Positions 52,711 through 62,248 of a DNA stretch of 64,000 nt are shown in pieces (the first letter of the stretch is position 1; each line of letters begins with the position of its first letter). The DNA lies in NCBI GenBank assembly GCA_964495935.1, contig CAZBXQ010000007.1:1-64000 (forward strand), read 5' to 3'. Source of the DNA: JAJYSO01 sp964495935. GTDB taxonomy: Bacteria; Bacteroidota; Bacteroidia; Flavobacteriales; Flavobacteriaceae. The translations under genes and the position numbers were made by a program. The notes beneath the pieces were generated by a model. It searched no databases, was not told where the DNA came from, and saw only the letters and a program-made list of their open reading frames with translations.

Positions 52711-53871
52711 ATGATTACAAAAAAAGGTTTGGAAATGAAGTTATTTCCTTTTTTTATGGGCGGACTATTTATTTTTTCAGGTTTTTTTTCATCCTGTCAG
52801 AATGTTGAAAACACGAGTATGCAGGAGCTGTTCACTAAATATTATGGGACTGATAATGAGCAACCCGGAGGAACCTTACTGGAGATGCGGGAGGGGAAGA
52901 CCATTAATAAGTATAGTTTTGGAAAAGCAGATAGGGAAAACGAAATCCCCAATTCCCCTGATATTTCATATCGGATGGCTTCGGTCAGTAAACATTTTAC
53001 GGCGTTCTCTATTTATCAGTTAATTGATGAGGGAAAATTGAATTTAGAGACGACAATAACTTCGGTTTTGGAGGGTATGAATGAGGTATATGACGAGGTG
53101 ACGATTGGTGAACTTCTGAATCATACTTCGGGAATCATGGACTATGAAGACCTAATCCCCGAGGACCGGAAGGAACAGCTTTCCGATGCCGATGTTTTTG
53201 ATCTGGTAAAAGATGAAAAGGAAACTTATTTTGAACCCGGAACTGAATTCCGGTACAGCAATACCGGATTTTGCATATTGACCTTGGTGGTAGAACAGGT
53301 GACTCATCAATCATATCCCGATTATATGCGGGAACAGGTTTTTGAACCCCAACACATCCGGGCCCGGATCTATGAAGCTAAAAACCCTCCCCCCAAGCGG
53401 GCGTTTGGTTATCACCCCCTTGAAGGAGGAAAATTCAGATTTGCCGATCAGAGCTTGACCAGTGCTACTAAAGGCGATGGAGGAGTTTATATTACCCCTC
53501 GGGAATTTGCCAAATGGAGCCGATTTTTGATGACGAAACTACGAGCTAAGGATTCTTATTTTTCAATTTTAGAAAAAAATAAATATACGGTCACTAAGGA
53601 CGTCGCCTATAGTATGGGGTGGTTTTTATTAAATAATAGTGCCGGTGAGACCGTTTTGGCACATTCGGGTGAAACCACGGGATTTCATAATATTGTGGTG
53701 CTAAATCCTCATCGCCGGGAGAGTATCACGCTGTTTACGAATCGGGATGACAATTTGATTGGCCCCGCTTTTGACGCAGTACTGGAAGCTTCCGAGGGAG
53801 AGTGGCCCTCTTTTAAGCCCTCCCTATTTGCCTTTTTGAGTGGGATTTATGCACACCGAGAGGAGAAATAA
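52711..53871 (+). CDS. Serine hydrolase lipoprotein, class C beta-lactamase-like
   Basis: The 386-residue protein has a lipoprotein signal with Cys29 in FFSSC. The serine-hydrolase motifs are SVSK (S91 nucleophile, K94), YSN (Y182, N184) and HSGETTG near residue 314. The family includes esterases, D-aminopeptidases and penicillin-binding-like enzymes, so the substrate is open. A second ATG 24 bases downstream (52735, MKLFPFFMGG) gives a shorter signal peptide and is equally possible. No neighbour gives a functional clue. Confidence 0.87.
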   Translation: MITKKGLEMKLFPFFMGGLFIFSGFFSSCQNVENTSMQELFTKYYGTDNEQPGGTLLEMREGKTINKYSFGKADRENEIPNSPDISYRMASVSKHFTAFSIYQLIDEGKLNLETTITSVLEGMNEVYDEVTIGELLNHTSGIMDYEDLIPEDRKEQLSDADVFDLVKDEKETYFEPGTEFRYSNTGFCILTLVVEQVTHQSYPDYMREQVFEPQHIRARIYEAKNPPPKRAFGYHPLEGGKFRFADQSLTSATKGDGGVYITPREFAKWSRFLMTKLRAKDSYFSILEKNKYTVTKDVAYSMGWFLLNNSAGETVLAHSGETTGFHNIVVLNPHRRESITLFTNRDDNLIGPAFDAVLEASEGEWPSFKPSLFAFLSGIYAHREEK

Positions 53872-53933
53872 GCCCGATTCTCCGGCTTCCTTTGAAACTC
53901 CATTTATAACACCGATTTAAGATTCTAATTCCT

Positions 53934-53941
53934 TAACTTTG
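53934..53941 (+). promoter_or_regulatory. -7 box TAACTTTG before folE
   Basis: This exact TAnnTTTG match lies 20 bases before the ATG. Confidence 0.6.
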
Positions 53942-53961
53942 CAACTCTAAATAAGGAACTT

Positions 53962-54639
53962 ATGAATAATCAAGTAATAGATCGGGTGGATGAAAGGGGT
54001 GATGATCATTTGAGCACGGGTCGCCGAACTCCCATACGCCCGGATGCCTTTGAGACCTCCGATAAAGAGAAGATAGCGTCCATTGAAAAGGACGTTTTTC
54101 ATATTATGGAGACGCTGGGGCTGGACCTTACCGATGACAGCTTGAAAGGAACGCCAAAGCGTATTGCAAAGGCCTATGTAAACGAGTTGTTTGCCGGATT
54201 GAATCCCGCAAATCGTCCGCAGAGTTCATCTTTTGAAAATAAGTATAAATACGGAGAGATGTTGGTAGAAAAGAATATCGTTGTGTATTCTACCTGTGAG
54301 CATCATTTCCTCCCGATTATTGGTCGAGCCCATGTCGGTTATATTTCCAATGGCCGGGTAATTGGCTTGTCAAAAATGAATCGGATTGTAGATTATTATG
54401 CCAAGCGACCGCAGGTGCAGGAACGGTTGACCTTACAGGTGGTAGAGGAGTTGCAAAAGGCATTGGGAACTGTTGATGTGGCTTGCGTGATCGATGCCAA
54501 ACACCTTTGCGTAAACAGCCGCGGTATCCGAGATATTGAAAGCAGTACCGTAACCAGTGAATTTGGTGGAAAGTTTAAAGATCCGGCCGTGAAAAATGAA
54601 TTTTTGGGATATGTGGGGATGAAGACGAATTTTGAATAA
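53962..54639 (+). CDS. folE: GTP cyclohydrolase I
   Basis: The 225-residue enzyme turns GTP into 7,8-dihydroneopterin triphosphate, the first step of folate synthesis. The zinc ligands are C112 and H115 in STCEHHFLPI and C183 in AKHLCVNSRG. Other conserved stretches are GLSKMNRIVDYYAKRPQVQE and EFGGKF. About 35 N-terminal residues are not conserved in type. It precedes cysS by 41 bases. Confidence 0.97.
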   Translation: MNNQVIDRVDERGDDHLSTGRRTPIRPDAFETSDKEKIASIEKDVFHIMETLGLDLTDDSLKGTPKRIAKAYVNELFAGLNPANRPQSSSFENKYKYGEMLVEKNIVVYSTCEHHFLPIIGRAHVGYISNGRVIGLSKMNRIVDYYAKRPQVQERLTLQVVEELQKALGTVDVACVIDAKHLCVNSRGIRDIESSTVTSEFGGKFKDPAVKNEFLGYVGMKTNFE

Positions 54640-54680
54640 AAACGCCTCGCAATTTGTAGTTTAAAATCAAAAGCAGATCG

Positions 54681-56168
54681 ATGAAACTTTACGAAGAACA
54701 GAAGCTTCAGGTTTATAATTCTCTTACGGGCAAAAAAGAGGTTTTTAAGCCCTTGACACCGGGATATGTGGGGATGTATGTATGTGGTCCTACGGTTTAT
54801 AATAAGGTGCATTTGGGAAATTGTCGCACGTTTATCTCTTTTGATTTGATCTTTCGCTATTTGCGACATTTGGGGTATAAAGTACGCTATGTACGGAATA
54901 TCACCGACGCCGGACATTTGGAGAATGATGCCGATTCGGGAGAGGATCGAATTGCAAAAAAAGCGCGATTGGAAGAACTGGAACCCATGGAGGTAGTACA
55001 AAAATATACGGTTGATTTTCATACCATTTTGCAGCGATTTAATAATCTTCCGCCCAGTATTGAGCCGACGGCCACCGGCCATATTGTGGAGCAGATTGAA
55101 GCAGTTAAAGTCCTTCTTGATAAAGGACTTGCCTATGAGCGGAATGGATCGGTCTATTTTGATGTTTTAAAATATAACCAAAATGAGGACTATGGTATTT
55201 TAAGCGGTCGAAAGCTTGCGGATATGGTTGCTCATACCCGAGAGTTGGCGGGACAATCGGATAAAAAGAACCCTCAGGATTTTGCCTTATGGAAAAAAGC
55301 AGAGCCCCGGCACATCATGCGTTGGCCGTCTCCCTGGAGCGATGGTTTCCCGGGCTGGCACTTGGAATGTACAGTCATGAGTTCTAAGTATCTGGGCGAG
55401 CAGTTTGATATTCACGGTGGTGGAATGGATTTGAAGTTCCCGCACCATGAATGTGAGATTGCACAGGGGCAGGCGGTAAATGGAGTGCCACCGGTTCGGT
55501 ATTGGCTACATGCTAATTTATTGACCCTGAATGGTCAAAAAATGGCGAAGAGTACCGGAAATAATATCCTGCCCGAGGAAATCTTTTCGGGAGATAATGA
55601 GAATCTGAGTAAGGGATATGCTCCCAGCGTAGCGCGATTTTTTATGATGCAAGCCAATTATCGGAGTATTCTGGATTTTTCTGATGAGGCTCTGCAGGCT
55701 GCCGAAAAGGGATTTGATCGATTGATGACAGCGATAGTGGCTCTGCCGGAATTGCCGGTTTCTGAAACCTCTGATTTTTCGGTAGCATCCTGGAAACAGG
55801 AGTGCTATGATGCGATGAATGATGATTTTAACAGTCCGGGTTTGGTTGCCAAGTTATTTGAAGCAGTAAAACTGATCAATAATGTGGAGGCCGGAAAGAA
55901 AAAATTAACGGCAGAAGATATTCAAAAACTCGATGAAGCTATGAAGGCCTTTAGCTTTGATATTTTGGGACTGCAACCCACCGATGCGGTACCTGCGGGG
56001 AGCCCGGATAAAGCACGACTGAAAAAGGTAGTGGAGCTGTTAATCAGCTTGCGCAAGCGCGCTCGCGATAATCGGGATTTTGAGACCAGCGACCGGATTC
56101 GAGATGAATTGGCCGGGATAGGAATTGCGTTAAAAGACAAGAAAGATACGACAGAATATGTTCTGTAA
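54681..56168 (+). CDS. cysS: Cysteinyl-tRNA synthetase
   Basis: The 495-residue class I synthetase charges tRNA-Cys. The HIGH-type motif is HLGN (44-47) and the zinc Cys is C35 in YVCGPTVYN. Further zinc ligands lie in HLECTVMSS and FPHHECEIAQ. The KMSKS motif is KMAKSTGNN near residue 287. The length is normal. It is followed after 2 bases by yidD, so the two are co-transcribed. Confidence 0.98.
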   Translation: MKLYEEQKLQVYNSLTGKKEVFKPLTPGYVGMYVCGPTVYNKVHLGNCRTFISFDLIFRYLRHLGYKVRYVRNITDAGHLENDADSGEDRIAKKARLEELEPMEVVQKYTVDFHTILQRFNNLPPSIEPTATGHIVEQIEAVKVLLDKGLAYERNGSVYFDVLKYNQNEDYGILSGRKLADMVAHTRELAGQSDKKNPQDFALWKKAEPRHIMRWPSPWSDGFPGWHLECTVMSSKYLGEQFDIHGGGMDLKFPHHECEIAQGQAVNGVPPVRYWLHANLLTLNGQKMAKSTGNNILPEEIFSGDNENLSKGYAPSVARFFMMQANYRSILDFSDEALQAAEKGFDRLMTAIVALPELPVSETSDFSVASWKQECYDAMNDDFNSPGLVAKLFEAVKLINNVEAGKKKLTAEDIQKLDEAMKAFSFDILGLQPTDAVPAGSPDKARLKKVVELLISLRKRARDNRDFETSDRIRDELAGIGIALKDKKDTTEYVL

Positions 56169-56170
56169 CG

Positions 56171-56416
56171 ATGGTAAAGAAGATCCTCATAGCACCGTTT
56201 GTTTTTGTAATCAGGGGATATCAATTGCTAATTTCGCCTTGGCTGCCCAATTCCTGTCGTTTTCAGCCCACTTGCTCAAATTATGCTTTACAGGCTTTTC
56301 GAATCCATGGACCGATACAAGGACTATGGCTTACGTTGAACCGGATTCGACGCTGCCACCCCTGGGGAGGAACGGGGTATGATCCGGTGCCGCCGAAGGC
56401 TTCAAAGACCAAATAG
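56171..56416 (+). CDS. yidD: YidD membrane protein insertion efficiency factor
   Basis: The 81-residue protein helps YidC-dependent membrane insertion. Family features are the amphipathic N-terminus, ISPWLPNSCRFQPTCSNYA with three conserved cysteines, and RCHPWGGTGYDPVP. It starts 2 bases after cysS. YidC itself lies far away at 39953. Confidence 0.95.
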   Translation: MVKKILIAPFVFVIRGYQLLISPWLPNSCRFQPTCSNYALQAFRIHGPIQGLWLTLNRIRRCHPWGGTGYDPVPPKASKTK

Positions 56417-56450
56417 TTTCTAAAACAACGGTATAGAACTTTCAAATAAT

Positions 56451-56458
56451 TATCTTTG
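56451..56458 (+). promoter_or_regulatory. -7 box TATCTTTG before lgt
   Basis: This exact TAnnTTTG match lies 19 bases before the ATG of lgt, in the 61-base gap after yidD. Confidence 0.55.
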
Positions 56459-56477
56459 TGAATGCTAAAGTTAATAT

Positions 56478-57320
56478 ATGCCTTTTTCTGTCATTGTCTG
56501 GGATCCGTCTATAGGAATTGATCTTGGTTTTTTTACGATTCGATATTATAGCCTGATGTATCTGGTCGCCTTTACGTTGGGCTGGTATATCATGAAATAT
56601 ATTTTTAAAAAGGAGAAAATTCAGCTCGATAAGCTGGACTCACTTTTTATTTATATGATTCTGGGAACATTAATCGGTGCTCGGTTGGGGCATGTTATTT
56701 TCTATCAGCCCGAATTGTTTAAGGAGGATTTTCTCTCCGTATTTCTCCCCATGAAATTTGTACCGACCATCAAATTTACAGGTTTTCAGGGATTGGCCAG
56801 CCATGGGGCCGCTATCGGTATTTTGATTGCGATGTATTTATACAGTAAGAAAAAGTTACAAAAGCCCATGTTATGGATTATGGATCGTATTGTGATTCCG
56901 GTGGCCAGCGGAGGTGTTTTTATTCGTATCGGTAACTTTATTAACTCAGAAATAGTCGGAAAACCCAGCGACGGCCCGTTGGCCGTTAAATTTGTGCAGC
57001 AAAGCCCGGGATATGGCCCTATTGTTCCCCGGCATCCGGCACAACTTTATGAGGCCTTTGGATATATTATTGTTTTTGCTATTATTTGGTACATTTACAC
57101 GAAAACCGAAAATCGGAAACGCACCGGATTTATTTTTGGTGTATTTCTGATTTTATTGTTTATGGTTCGCTTTATAATCGAGTTCTTTAAGGAAGCACAG
57201 GTGGAAGAACGGGCAAATTGGTTCCTGAATACCGGTCAGTTATTAAGTATTCCTTTTATTCTGGTAGGTGTTTATTTTGTTTATCGAGCGATGAAAAAAC
57301 CGCTTCCCAAAACAGCGTAA
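56478..57320 (+). CDS. lgt: Prolipoprotein diacylglyceryl transferase
   Basis: The 280-residue inner-membrane enzyme adds diacylglycerol to the lipobox cysteine, the first step of lipoprotein maturation. Seven helices are visible. The Lgt signature is present as RIGNFINSEIVGKPSD (around residue 152), and HPAQLYEA follows. An RxG near the first helices (IGARLGHVIFY) is also conserved. The next gene starts 2 bases after the stop and encodes a lipoprotein. Confidence 0.97.
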   Translation: MPFSVIVWDPSIGIDLGFFTIRYYSLMYLVAFTLGWYIMKYIFKKEKIQLDKLDSLFIYMILGTLIGARLGHVIFYQPELFKEDFLSVFLPMKFVPTIKFTGFQGLASHGAAIGILIAMYLYSKKKLQKPMLWIMDRIVIPVASGGVFIRIGNFINSEIVGKPSDGPLAVKFVQQSPGYGPIVPRHPAQLYEAFGYIIVFAIIWYIYTKTENRKRTGFIFGVFLILLFMVRFIIEFFKEAQVEERANWFLNTGQLLSIPFILVGVYFVYRAMKKPLPKTA

Positions 57321-57322
57321 CA

Positions 57323-57814
57323 ATGACACCAAGAATAATTGGACTCCTGATGATAATGGTGGTACTCGGTTGCCGCGAAAAGACTTCAAAAACCGCACGG
57401 CACTCGGCCTTAGAAACCGAAGAAATTACTTTTAGAAAAGATGGCGAAATCCACATTTACGGAGCTGATGGACAAGAACGGGTGACCCTCAATATCGAAG
57501 TGGCAAAAAGTGATTATGAGCAGGAAACCGGATTGATGTATCGTAAGGGAATGAGACCAAATGAGGGGATGCTTTTTGTATATGATGATGAACGACCGCG
57601 CCCCAACTTCTATATGAAAAATACCTATATGGCCCTGGATCTGTTATATATCAATGCGGATAACGAGATTGTCGATAGTAATAAAAATGCCCAGCCGCTA
57701 AATGAAGATGCGCTTCCCTCTGAAGCCCCGGCTCAATATGTATTGGAGGTGAACGCCGGAATAATTGATAAGTTTGGCATCCAAAACGGAGATCGGATGA
57801 AAATCCGGTTATAG
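57323..57814 (+). CDS. DUF192 lipoprotein
   Basis: The protein has 163 residues from ATG 57323. An open frame extends upstream into lgt (to 57218) but this ATG opens a clean lipoprotein signal (MTPRIIGLLMIMVVLGC). The DUF192 domain shows EVAKSDYEQETGLMYRKGMRPNEGMLFVYDDE, FYMKNTYMALDLLYI and VLEVNAGIIDKFGI. It begins 2 bases after lgt and is surely co-transcribed. The role of the family is unknown. Confidence 0.92.
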   Translation: MTPRIIGLLMIMVVLGCREKTSKTARHSALETEEITFRKDGEIHIYGADGQERVTLNIEVAKSDYEQETGLMYRKGMRPNEGMLFVYDDERPRPNFYMKNTYMALDLLYINADNEIVDSNKNAQPLNEDALPSEAPAQYVLEVNAGIIDKFGIQNGDRMKIRL

Positions 57815-58015
57815 ATATTGATAGTACGTTCTTTTTGGGGTCGTTCTTGAGTATAGTTGGAAAATGGAGTAAACCGGTTTCCCGGATTGAAAAAGAACCT
57901 CTTTATATAGAAGGGTAGTTGGGGGAGTGTATAAAAACAAAAATGTAATCGGGATAGTGGCTTGATTTAATACCTGTTTACCGGCTGTTATTATTCGGTT
58001 TTTATGAGAAGCCGA

Positions 58016-58786
58016 TCATTCGGGTTTTTTGCAAACGGGAAGAATTTCTCCCGGCATCAGGCGATAACGATCTATTTCGTCAGGCTCTATGGTTTGGGTA
58101 TAATCCACTTCTTTCACTTGAAATCCGATTTCCCGGAGTTTATCAAAATAATCGCGACCATATACCCGTACGTGATCGTATTGTCCAAAAAGGCGGGCTC
58201 GCTCTTGGGGATCGGTTATCGTAGGGTCTTCAAAAGTTTTTTCGCGATCCAGATCCTGTGGGATTTGTAAAATCGCCCAGCCTCCGGGGCGTAAAACACG
58301 AAACATTTCCTGCATGGCTTTCCGGTCGTTGGGAATATGTTCTAAAACATGATTACAAAAGATAATATCATAGTGGTTATCGGGGAAAGGGAGATCACAA
58401 ATATCAGCCTTGACATCGGCTAAAGGCGAGTTTAAATCGGTCGTCGTGTACTCCAGATTGTCGAGTTTCCGAAACCGTTTGTAAAAGGCCTGTTCGGGTG
58501 CGAAGTGCAGCATTTTATGAGGTGCAGAGAAAAAATCAGTTTCGTTTTTGAGATAGAGCCACAGCAGGCGATGCCGCTCTAATGAAAGTGTGGAGGGGGA
58601 GAGTACGTTATCCCGCTGTGTTCCATAGCCATAAGGTAAAAACATGGAAAAGCTTTTTCCATCAATGGGATCGGTATATCGATTCCCTTTGAGCAGGAGA
58701 GTCAGGAATGGCCGGATGACATAGCTCAATTTAATTAACAGGGGGCGCGGGACGGTATTTAATACTTTTTTAAAAAGCTTTTTCAT
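58016..58786 (-). CDS. SAM-dependent methyltransferase
   Basis: The 256-residue protein has a class I methyltransferase core: HFAPEQAFYKRF (diverged motif I), YTTTDLNSPLADVKADICDLPF, FDIIFCNHVLEHIPND (here YDIIFCNHVLEHI) and VLRPGGWAILQIP. The first 60 residues are basic and contain a hydrophobic stretch that may bind the membrane. A convergent gene lies to its left and methionine aminopeptidase to its right, 87 bases upstream. The substrate is unknown. Confidence 0.87.
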   Translation of the reverse strand: MKKLFKKVLNTVPRPLLIKLSYVIRPFLTLLLKGNRYTDPIDGKSFSMFLPYGYGTQRDNVLSPSTLSLERHRLLWLYLKNETDFFSAPHKMLHFAPEQAFYKRFRKLDNLEYTTTDLNSPLADVKADICDLPFPDNHYDIIFCNHVLEHIPNDRKAMQEMFRVLRPGGWAILQIPQDLDREKTFEDPTITDPQERARLFGQYDHVRVYGRDYFDKLREIGFQVKEVDYTQTIEPDEIDRYRLMPGEILPVCKKPE

Positions 58787-58873
58787 GGTATTTTCAGCCC
58801 TGCGAAGATTATAAGAAAACCGGATCCTGTAGTCGATTAGAGTCCGCTTTTTATAGCGTCTGCAAAAGCAAAT

Positions 58874-59680
58874 TTACTTTTTTCTAAATTCGTCTTCTTC
58901 ATTAGAGACCACCCCTAAGGCTTCATAAATATAATCGAAAGTTGACAGAAGTTGTGGTTTCCCGTCCACCAAGGCAACATCATGTTCAAAGTGAGCACTG
59001 GGTTGTCCGTCTTCAGTTAGGATAGTCCATCCATCGGGAAGCTGGATGACATTTTTGGTGCCCAGATTGATCATGGGTTCAATGGCTAAAACCATTCCTT
59101 CTTTAATCTTTTTTCCGCGTCCTCGTTTTCCATAGTTGGGAACTTGTGGATCCTCGTGCATGTCTTTTCCTACGCCGTGTCCTACCAGTTCGCGAACCAC
59201 GCCGTAGCCGTGATTTTCAGTATAGGTTTGAATGGCATTTCCGATATCTCCGATGCGATTTCCCTTTTTAAAAGCACGGATGCCTTCATATAGGGATTCT
59301 TTAGTAATCCGCAATAAATCTTTTACTTCGGGAGCCACTTCACCGACTTCAAAGGTATAGGCGTGATCTCCATAATACCCATTGATATAGGATCCGCAAT
59401 CGATGGAAATAATATCTCCGTTTTCCAGTGGTTTATCGTTTGGGATCCCATGCACCACTTGAGAATTCGGACTCATACATAAGGAATTGGGAAAGTCGTA
59501 CATTCCCAAAAATCCCGGTTCTGCACCGTGATCCCGAATAAATTCCTCGGCCATTTTATCCAGTGCTAAAGTACTTATTCCGGGTTTAATCTCTGCGGCC
59601 AGCATTCCCAAGGTTTTAGATACAATAAGGGCAGCTTCCCGTAATAATTCGATCTCTTCCGGAGATTTTAATTTAACCAT
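58874..59680 (-). CDS. map: Methionine aminopeptidase, type I
   Basis: The 268-residue metalloenzyme removes the first methionine from new proteins. Metal and catalytic residues are in SPNSQVVHGIPND (His), IISIDCGSYINGYYGDHAYTF (two Asp), GHGVGKDMHEDP (His), LAIEPMIN (Glu) and FEHDVALV (Glu). The length is normal. It lies 35 bases downstream of the thioredoxin-like gene and may be transcribed with it. Confidence 0.97.
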   Translation of the reverse strand: MVKLKSPEEIELLREAALIVSKTLGMLAAEIKPGISTLALDKMAEEFIRDHGAEPGFLGMYDFPNSLCMSPNSQVVHGIPNDKPLENGDIISIDCGSYINGYYGDHAYTFEVGEVAPEVKDLLRITKESLYEGIRAFKKGNRIGDIGNAIQTYTENHGYGVVRELVGHGVGKDMHEDPQVPNYGKRGRGKKIKEGMVLAIEPMINLGTKNVIQLPDGWTILTEDGQPSAHFEHDVALVDGKPQLLSTFDYIYEALGVVSNEEDEFRKK

Positions 59681-59715
59681 AAATTTCTATTTATTCCTGA
59701 TCAGACAGGCTTTTC

Positions 59716-60258
59716 TTATCGTTCGTAATAATTCTTATAGGGCTCACCAGATACGATTTTTGCGATATCGGCTGTAAAATTCTCCCGCGGATGCTCCACA
59801 TACCGATTGATTTCCTGTCCGTCTTTTAGAAAAATAATAGTGGGGATATTAGTAATGTGCCAGTCCTTTTCGTATCCCTCATCCGATCGTTTCCCATGAT
59901 TTAAGGTGTACACCTTGATATTATTCATATCGTAGTCGGCTTCTTCCAGAATTTTATAGAGTTTTGGGATTTCGCGTTTACTGTCGGGGCACCAAGTTCC
60001 CATAAAAGTGATGATCTCGTAATCTTTGATGTGGTCCTTTATTTTCTGGAGGGCTTCCTTTTCTGGATGATAGCTTTGAAAAACCGCATCAAACCATCTT
60101 GAGGTGTAATTGGAATGTTCCATATCCTGACGGTCTATTTCACCGGTATATTGTGGTGTGATTTTTCGCGGCTCCTTGTTTGGGGTTTGAGCACAGGCCT
60201 GAAAGCAGAAAGCACAGAATAGAAAAAGGCCGCTTAATACAGTACGATTTATTTTCAT
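59716..60258 (-). CDS. Thioredoxin-like exported protein with a CxxS site
   Basis: The protein has 180 residues. The ATG at 60258 (MKINRTVLSGLFLFCAFCFQACAQ) is chosen because the -7 box at 60283-60290 would lie inside a longer frame starting at 60303. The signal may be a lipoprotein one (QAC). The thioredoxin fold carries WCPDSKRE, so the second cysteine of CxxC is serine. The cis-proline is in NIPTIIFLKDG. Such monothiol variants can act as isomerase-like or binding proteins, but the role here is unknown. Confidence 0.85.
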   Translation of the reverse strand: MKINRTVLSGLFLFCAFCFQACAQTPNKEPRKITPQYTGEIDRQDMEHSNYTSRWFDAVFQSYHPEKEALQKIKDHIKDYEIITFMGTWCPDSKREIPKLYKILEEADYDMNNIKVYTLNHGKRSDEGYEKDWHITNIPTIIFLKDGQEINRYVEHPRENFTADIAKIVSGEPYKNYYER

Positions 60259-60282
60259 AATGATTTTTTTATATGTATTGTG

Positions 60283-60290
60283 CAAACTTA
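60283..60290 (-). promoter_or_regulatory. -7 box TAAGTTTG before the thioredoxin-like gene
   Basis: On the - strand the sequence matches TAnnTTTG, 24 bases before the ATG at 60258. It decides the start choice. Confidence 0.55.
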
Positions 60291-60355
60291 CGGAGCACAA
60301 CAATTTTATTTTGCAAGTTATTCATAAAAATTTGTAGTTGATGCTATTCTTTATT

Positions 60356-62020
60356 TTAATTTGGGTACACTTTTTCACCTTTTATATAGGTGGCTTCTAC
60401 TCGGGTGTCTAATACGCTATCGATGTCCACCTTCATAAGGTCGCGATCCAGGATTACAAAATCGGCTTGTTTTCCTGGTTCCAGACTGCCTTTACGATCT
60501 TCTTCAAATTGGGCATAAGCGGCCCAGATCGTCATTCCTTTCAACGTTTCTTTCCGGGATAAAGCGTTATCCGGAAGGAATCCGCCTTGAGGTTCGTGTT
60601 TTCGATTTTTTCGGGCAACGGCGGTATAGAAAGTGCGATACGGATCTACTTCTTCAACCGGAGCATCGGTTCCTATGGCTACAATACCTGCTTGATCTAA
60701 TAATTCCTTATAAATATATCCTTCGTCTTTCAGTCTTTTGGAGCCTAACCGATCTTCGGCAAAAGTCATGTCGCTGATGGCGTGAGTTGGTTGGATGGAA
60801 GGGATGATATTTTCTTTGTTGAAGTAATGAACATCCACAGAATCGATGATTTGTGCGTGTTCTATACGCCATCGTCGATTGGATTGATCTTTTAAGGCTT
60901 TGCTGTAATCGGTTAAAATGACGTGGTTTGCCGAATCTCCAATGGCATGTGTATTCAATTGAAGGGAGGAAGCGGCTACTTTTTTTACCAAATCTGCCAT
61001 ATATTCGGGAGAACGTAATAATTTTCCGTAATTGCCGGGGTCATCGCTATAGGGTTCTTTAAGTGTTGCTCCCCGTGATCCGAGTGCTCCGTCAGAAATT
61101 AATTTGATGGCGTGAACACTGATATTCTCGTTTTTGCCCAGCTCGCCCTTTAAATATTGATCGAGATGTTTGTCGCTATAGATCAGCATGGGGTAAATCC
61201 CGATTTTCAGTACTCCGATGCCGGCCAAGCTGTCCATTACCTGAATGACGTTGTGTGTGACCCCGGCATCGGCAATGCTGGTTAATCCATACGATATGCT
61301 TTCCTTTTGTGCGCTTAAGAGAATGCCCTCCAAATCTTTACGGCTCGTTGGCGGAACGGCAGCATAAACCGGGTTCATGGCATTATCGATTAAGACTCCG
61401 GTGAGTTTTCCGTCTTTTTTAATAAAAGTACCCCCTTCGACTGAGGAATTTTCGTCGATTTTGGCCAGATCCAGTAATTTTTGATTGGCCAGCAGAGCAT
61501 GACCATCTACACGTGTCAAAAGGACCGGAGTATCCGGAAACAATTCATCCAGTTTGTCTTTAGTAGGAAACCTCTTGTCGGGCCATAGACTTTGATCCCA
61601 GCCCCGGCCTCTGATAAAGCCTAATTGATGTTCAGATTGGAATTCCTCAACGCGTTTGAGCATTTCTTCGGCCGATGCAGCCCCCCGAAGATCAGCTTGA
61701 AGTTTACTGCTGCCCACTCCCGTAAAATGATAATGGGCGTCAAAGAGCCCCGGGATAATGGTTTTTCCCTCGGTATCGATTTCCTCTTTTCCGGTATATT
61801 TTGAACGAATCTCTTGATTTTGGCCAACGGCCACGATTTTCTGGTCTTTGATGGCCAAGGCTTCAGCCGTAGAAAAACTGGAATCGACGGTGTAAATATT
61901 TGCATTATACAACAGGAGATCAACGGTCTCCTTTTCTTGACAACTGATCAGGAATAGAATTAAAAAGAGCGATCCGCTTAATTTTATGAAGTTAGAAACA
62001 ATTTTATTTGAAAAGCGCAT
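60356..62020 (-). CDS. Amidohydrolase lipoprotein, YtcJ type
   Basis: The 554-residue protein has a lipoprotein signal (LFLISC, Cys about 27). The amidohydrolase metal motif is HYH in IPGLFDAHYHF. Further ligands lie in NTHAIGDSA, RIEHAQII and IGTDAPVEEVDP. The closing VEATYIKGEKVY is typical of the YtcJ/DUF-type branch. Such enzymes cleave amide or cyclic nitrogen bonds, and the substrate here is not known. An exact -7 box lies 28 bases upstream of the start. Confidence 0.9.
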   Translation of the reverse strand: MRFSNKIVSNFIKLSGSLFLILFLISCQEKETVDLLLYNANIYTVDSSFSTAEALAIKDQKIVAVGQNQEIRSKYTGKEEIDTEGKTIIPGLFDAHYHFTGVGSSKLQADLRGAASAEEMLKRVEEFQSEHQLGFIRGRGWDQSLWPDKRFPTKDKLDELFPDTPVLLTRVDGHALLANQKLLDLAKIDENSSVEGGTFIKKDGKLTGVLIDNAMNPVYAAVPPTSRKDLEGILLSAQKESISYGLTSIADAGVTHNVIQVMDSLAGIGVLKIGIYPMLIYSDKHLDQYLKGELGKNENISVHAIKLISDGALGSRGATLKEPYSDDPGNYGKLLRSPEYMADLVKKVAASSLQLNTHAIGDSANHVILTDYSKALKDQSNRRWRIEHAQIIDSVDVHYFNKENIIPSIQPTHAISDMTFAEDRLGSKRLKDEGYIYKELLDQAGIVAIGTDAPVEEVDPYRTFYTAVARKNRKHEPQGGFLPDNALSRKETLKGMTIWAAYAQFEEDRKGSLEPGKQADFVILDRDLMKVDIDSVLDTRVEATYIKGEKVYPN

Positions 62021-62048
62021 AGAAAGAGGTTAAAAGGTTAATGAAATT

Positions 62049-62056
62049 CAAAAATA
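62049..62056 (-). promoter_or_regulatory. -7 box TATTTTTG before the amidohydrolase
   Basis: On the - strand this exact TAnnTTTG match lies 28 bases before the ATG. Confidence 0.5.
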
Positions 62057-62190
62057 GTAAAATAATTTCACGCGATAATTTTTAAGTTGATGGAATTAAT
62101 CCTACCCTTTATTTTCTATGCGTACAGGAGTTTATCGAGGCTGTTTTATGAGGGTATCCGCAGATTGGTGGGGGATATGAATTCCATACA

Positions 62191-62228
62191 AACAAAAACT
62201 CCTTCTCAATGGGAAGAAGGAGCTTTTC
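62191..62228 (-). terminator. Rho-independent terminator after nagB
   Basis: CTCCTTCT (62199-62206) pairs with AGAAGGAG (62215-62222). Read on the - strand it is followed by a T run (62194-62198), so it ends the nagB transcript. Confidence 0.8.
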
Positions 62229-62248
62229 AATTTTAGGCTAAAAATCGA

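Noticed and set aside
54396..55082. A 228-codon - strand frame opposite folE and cysS
   Set aside because: Both opposite genes carry full family motifs; this frame has none.
57218..57322. Upstream extension of the DUF192 gene into lgt
   Set aside because: ATG 57323 begins a clean lipoprotein signal directly after the lgt stop.
60259..60303. Upstream extension of the thioredoxin-like gene
   Set aside because: It would cross the -7 box at 60283-60290; the ATG at 60258 starts a signal peptide.
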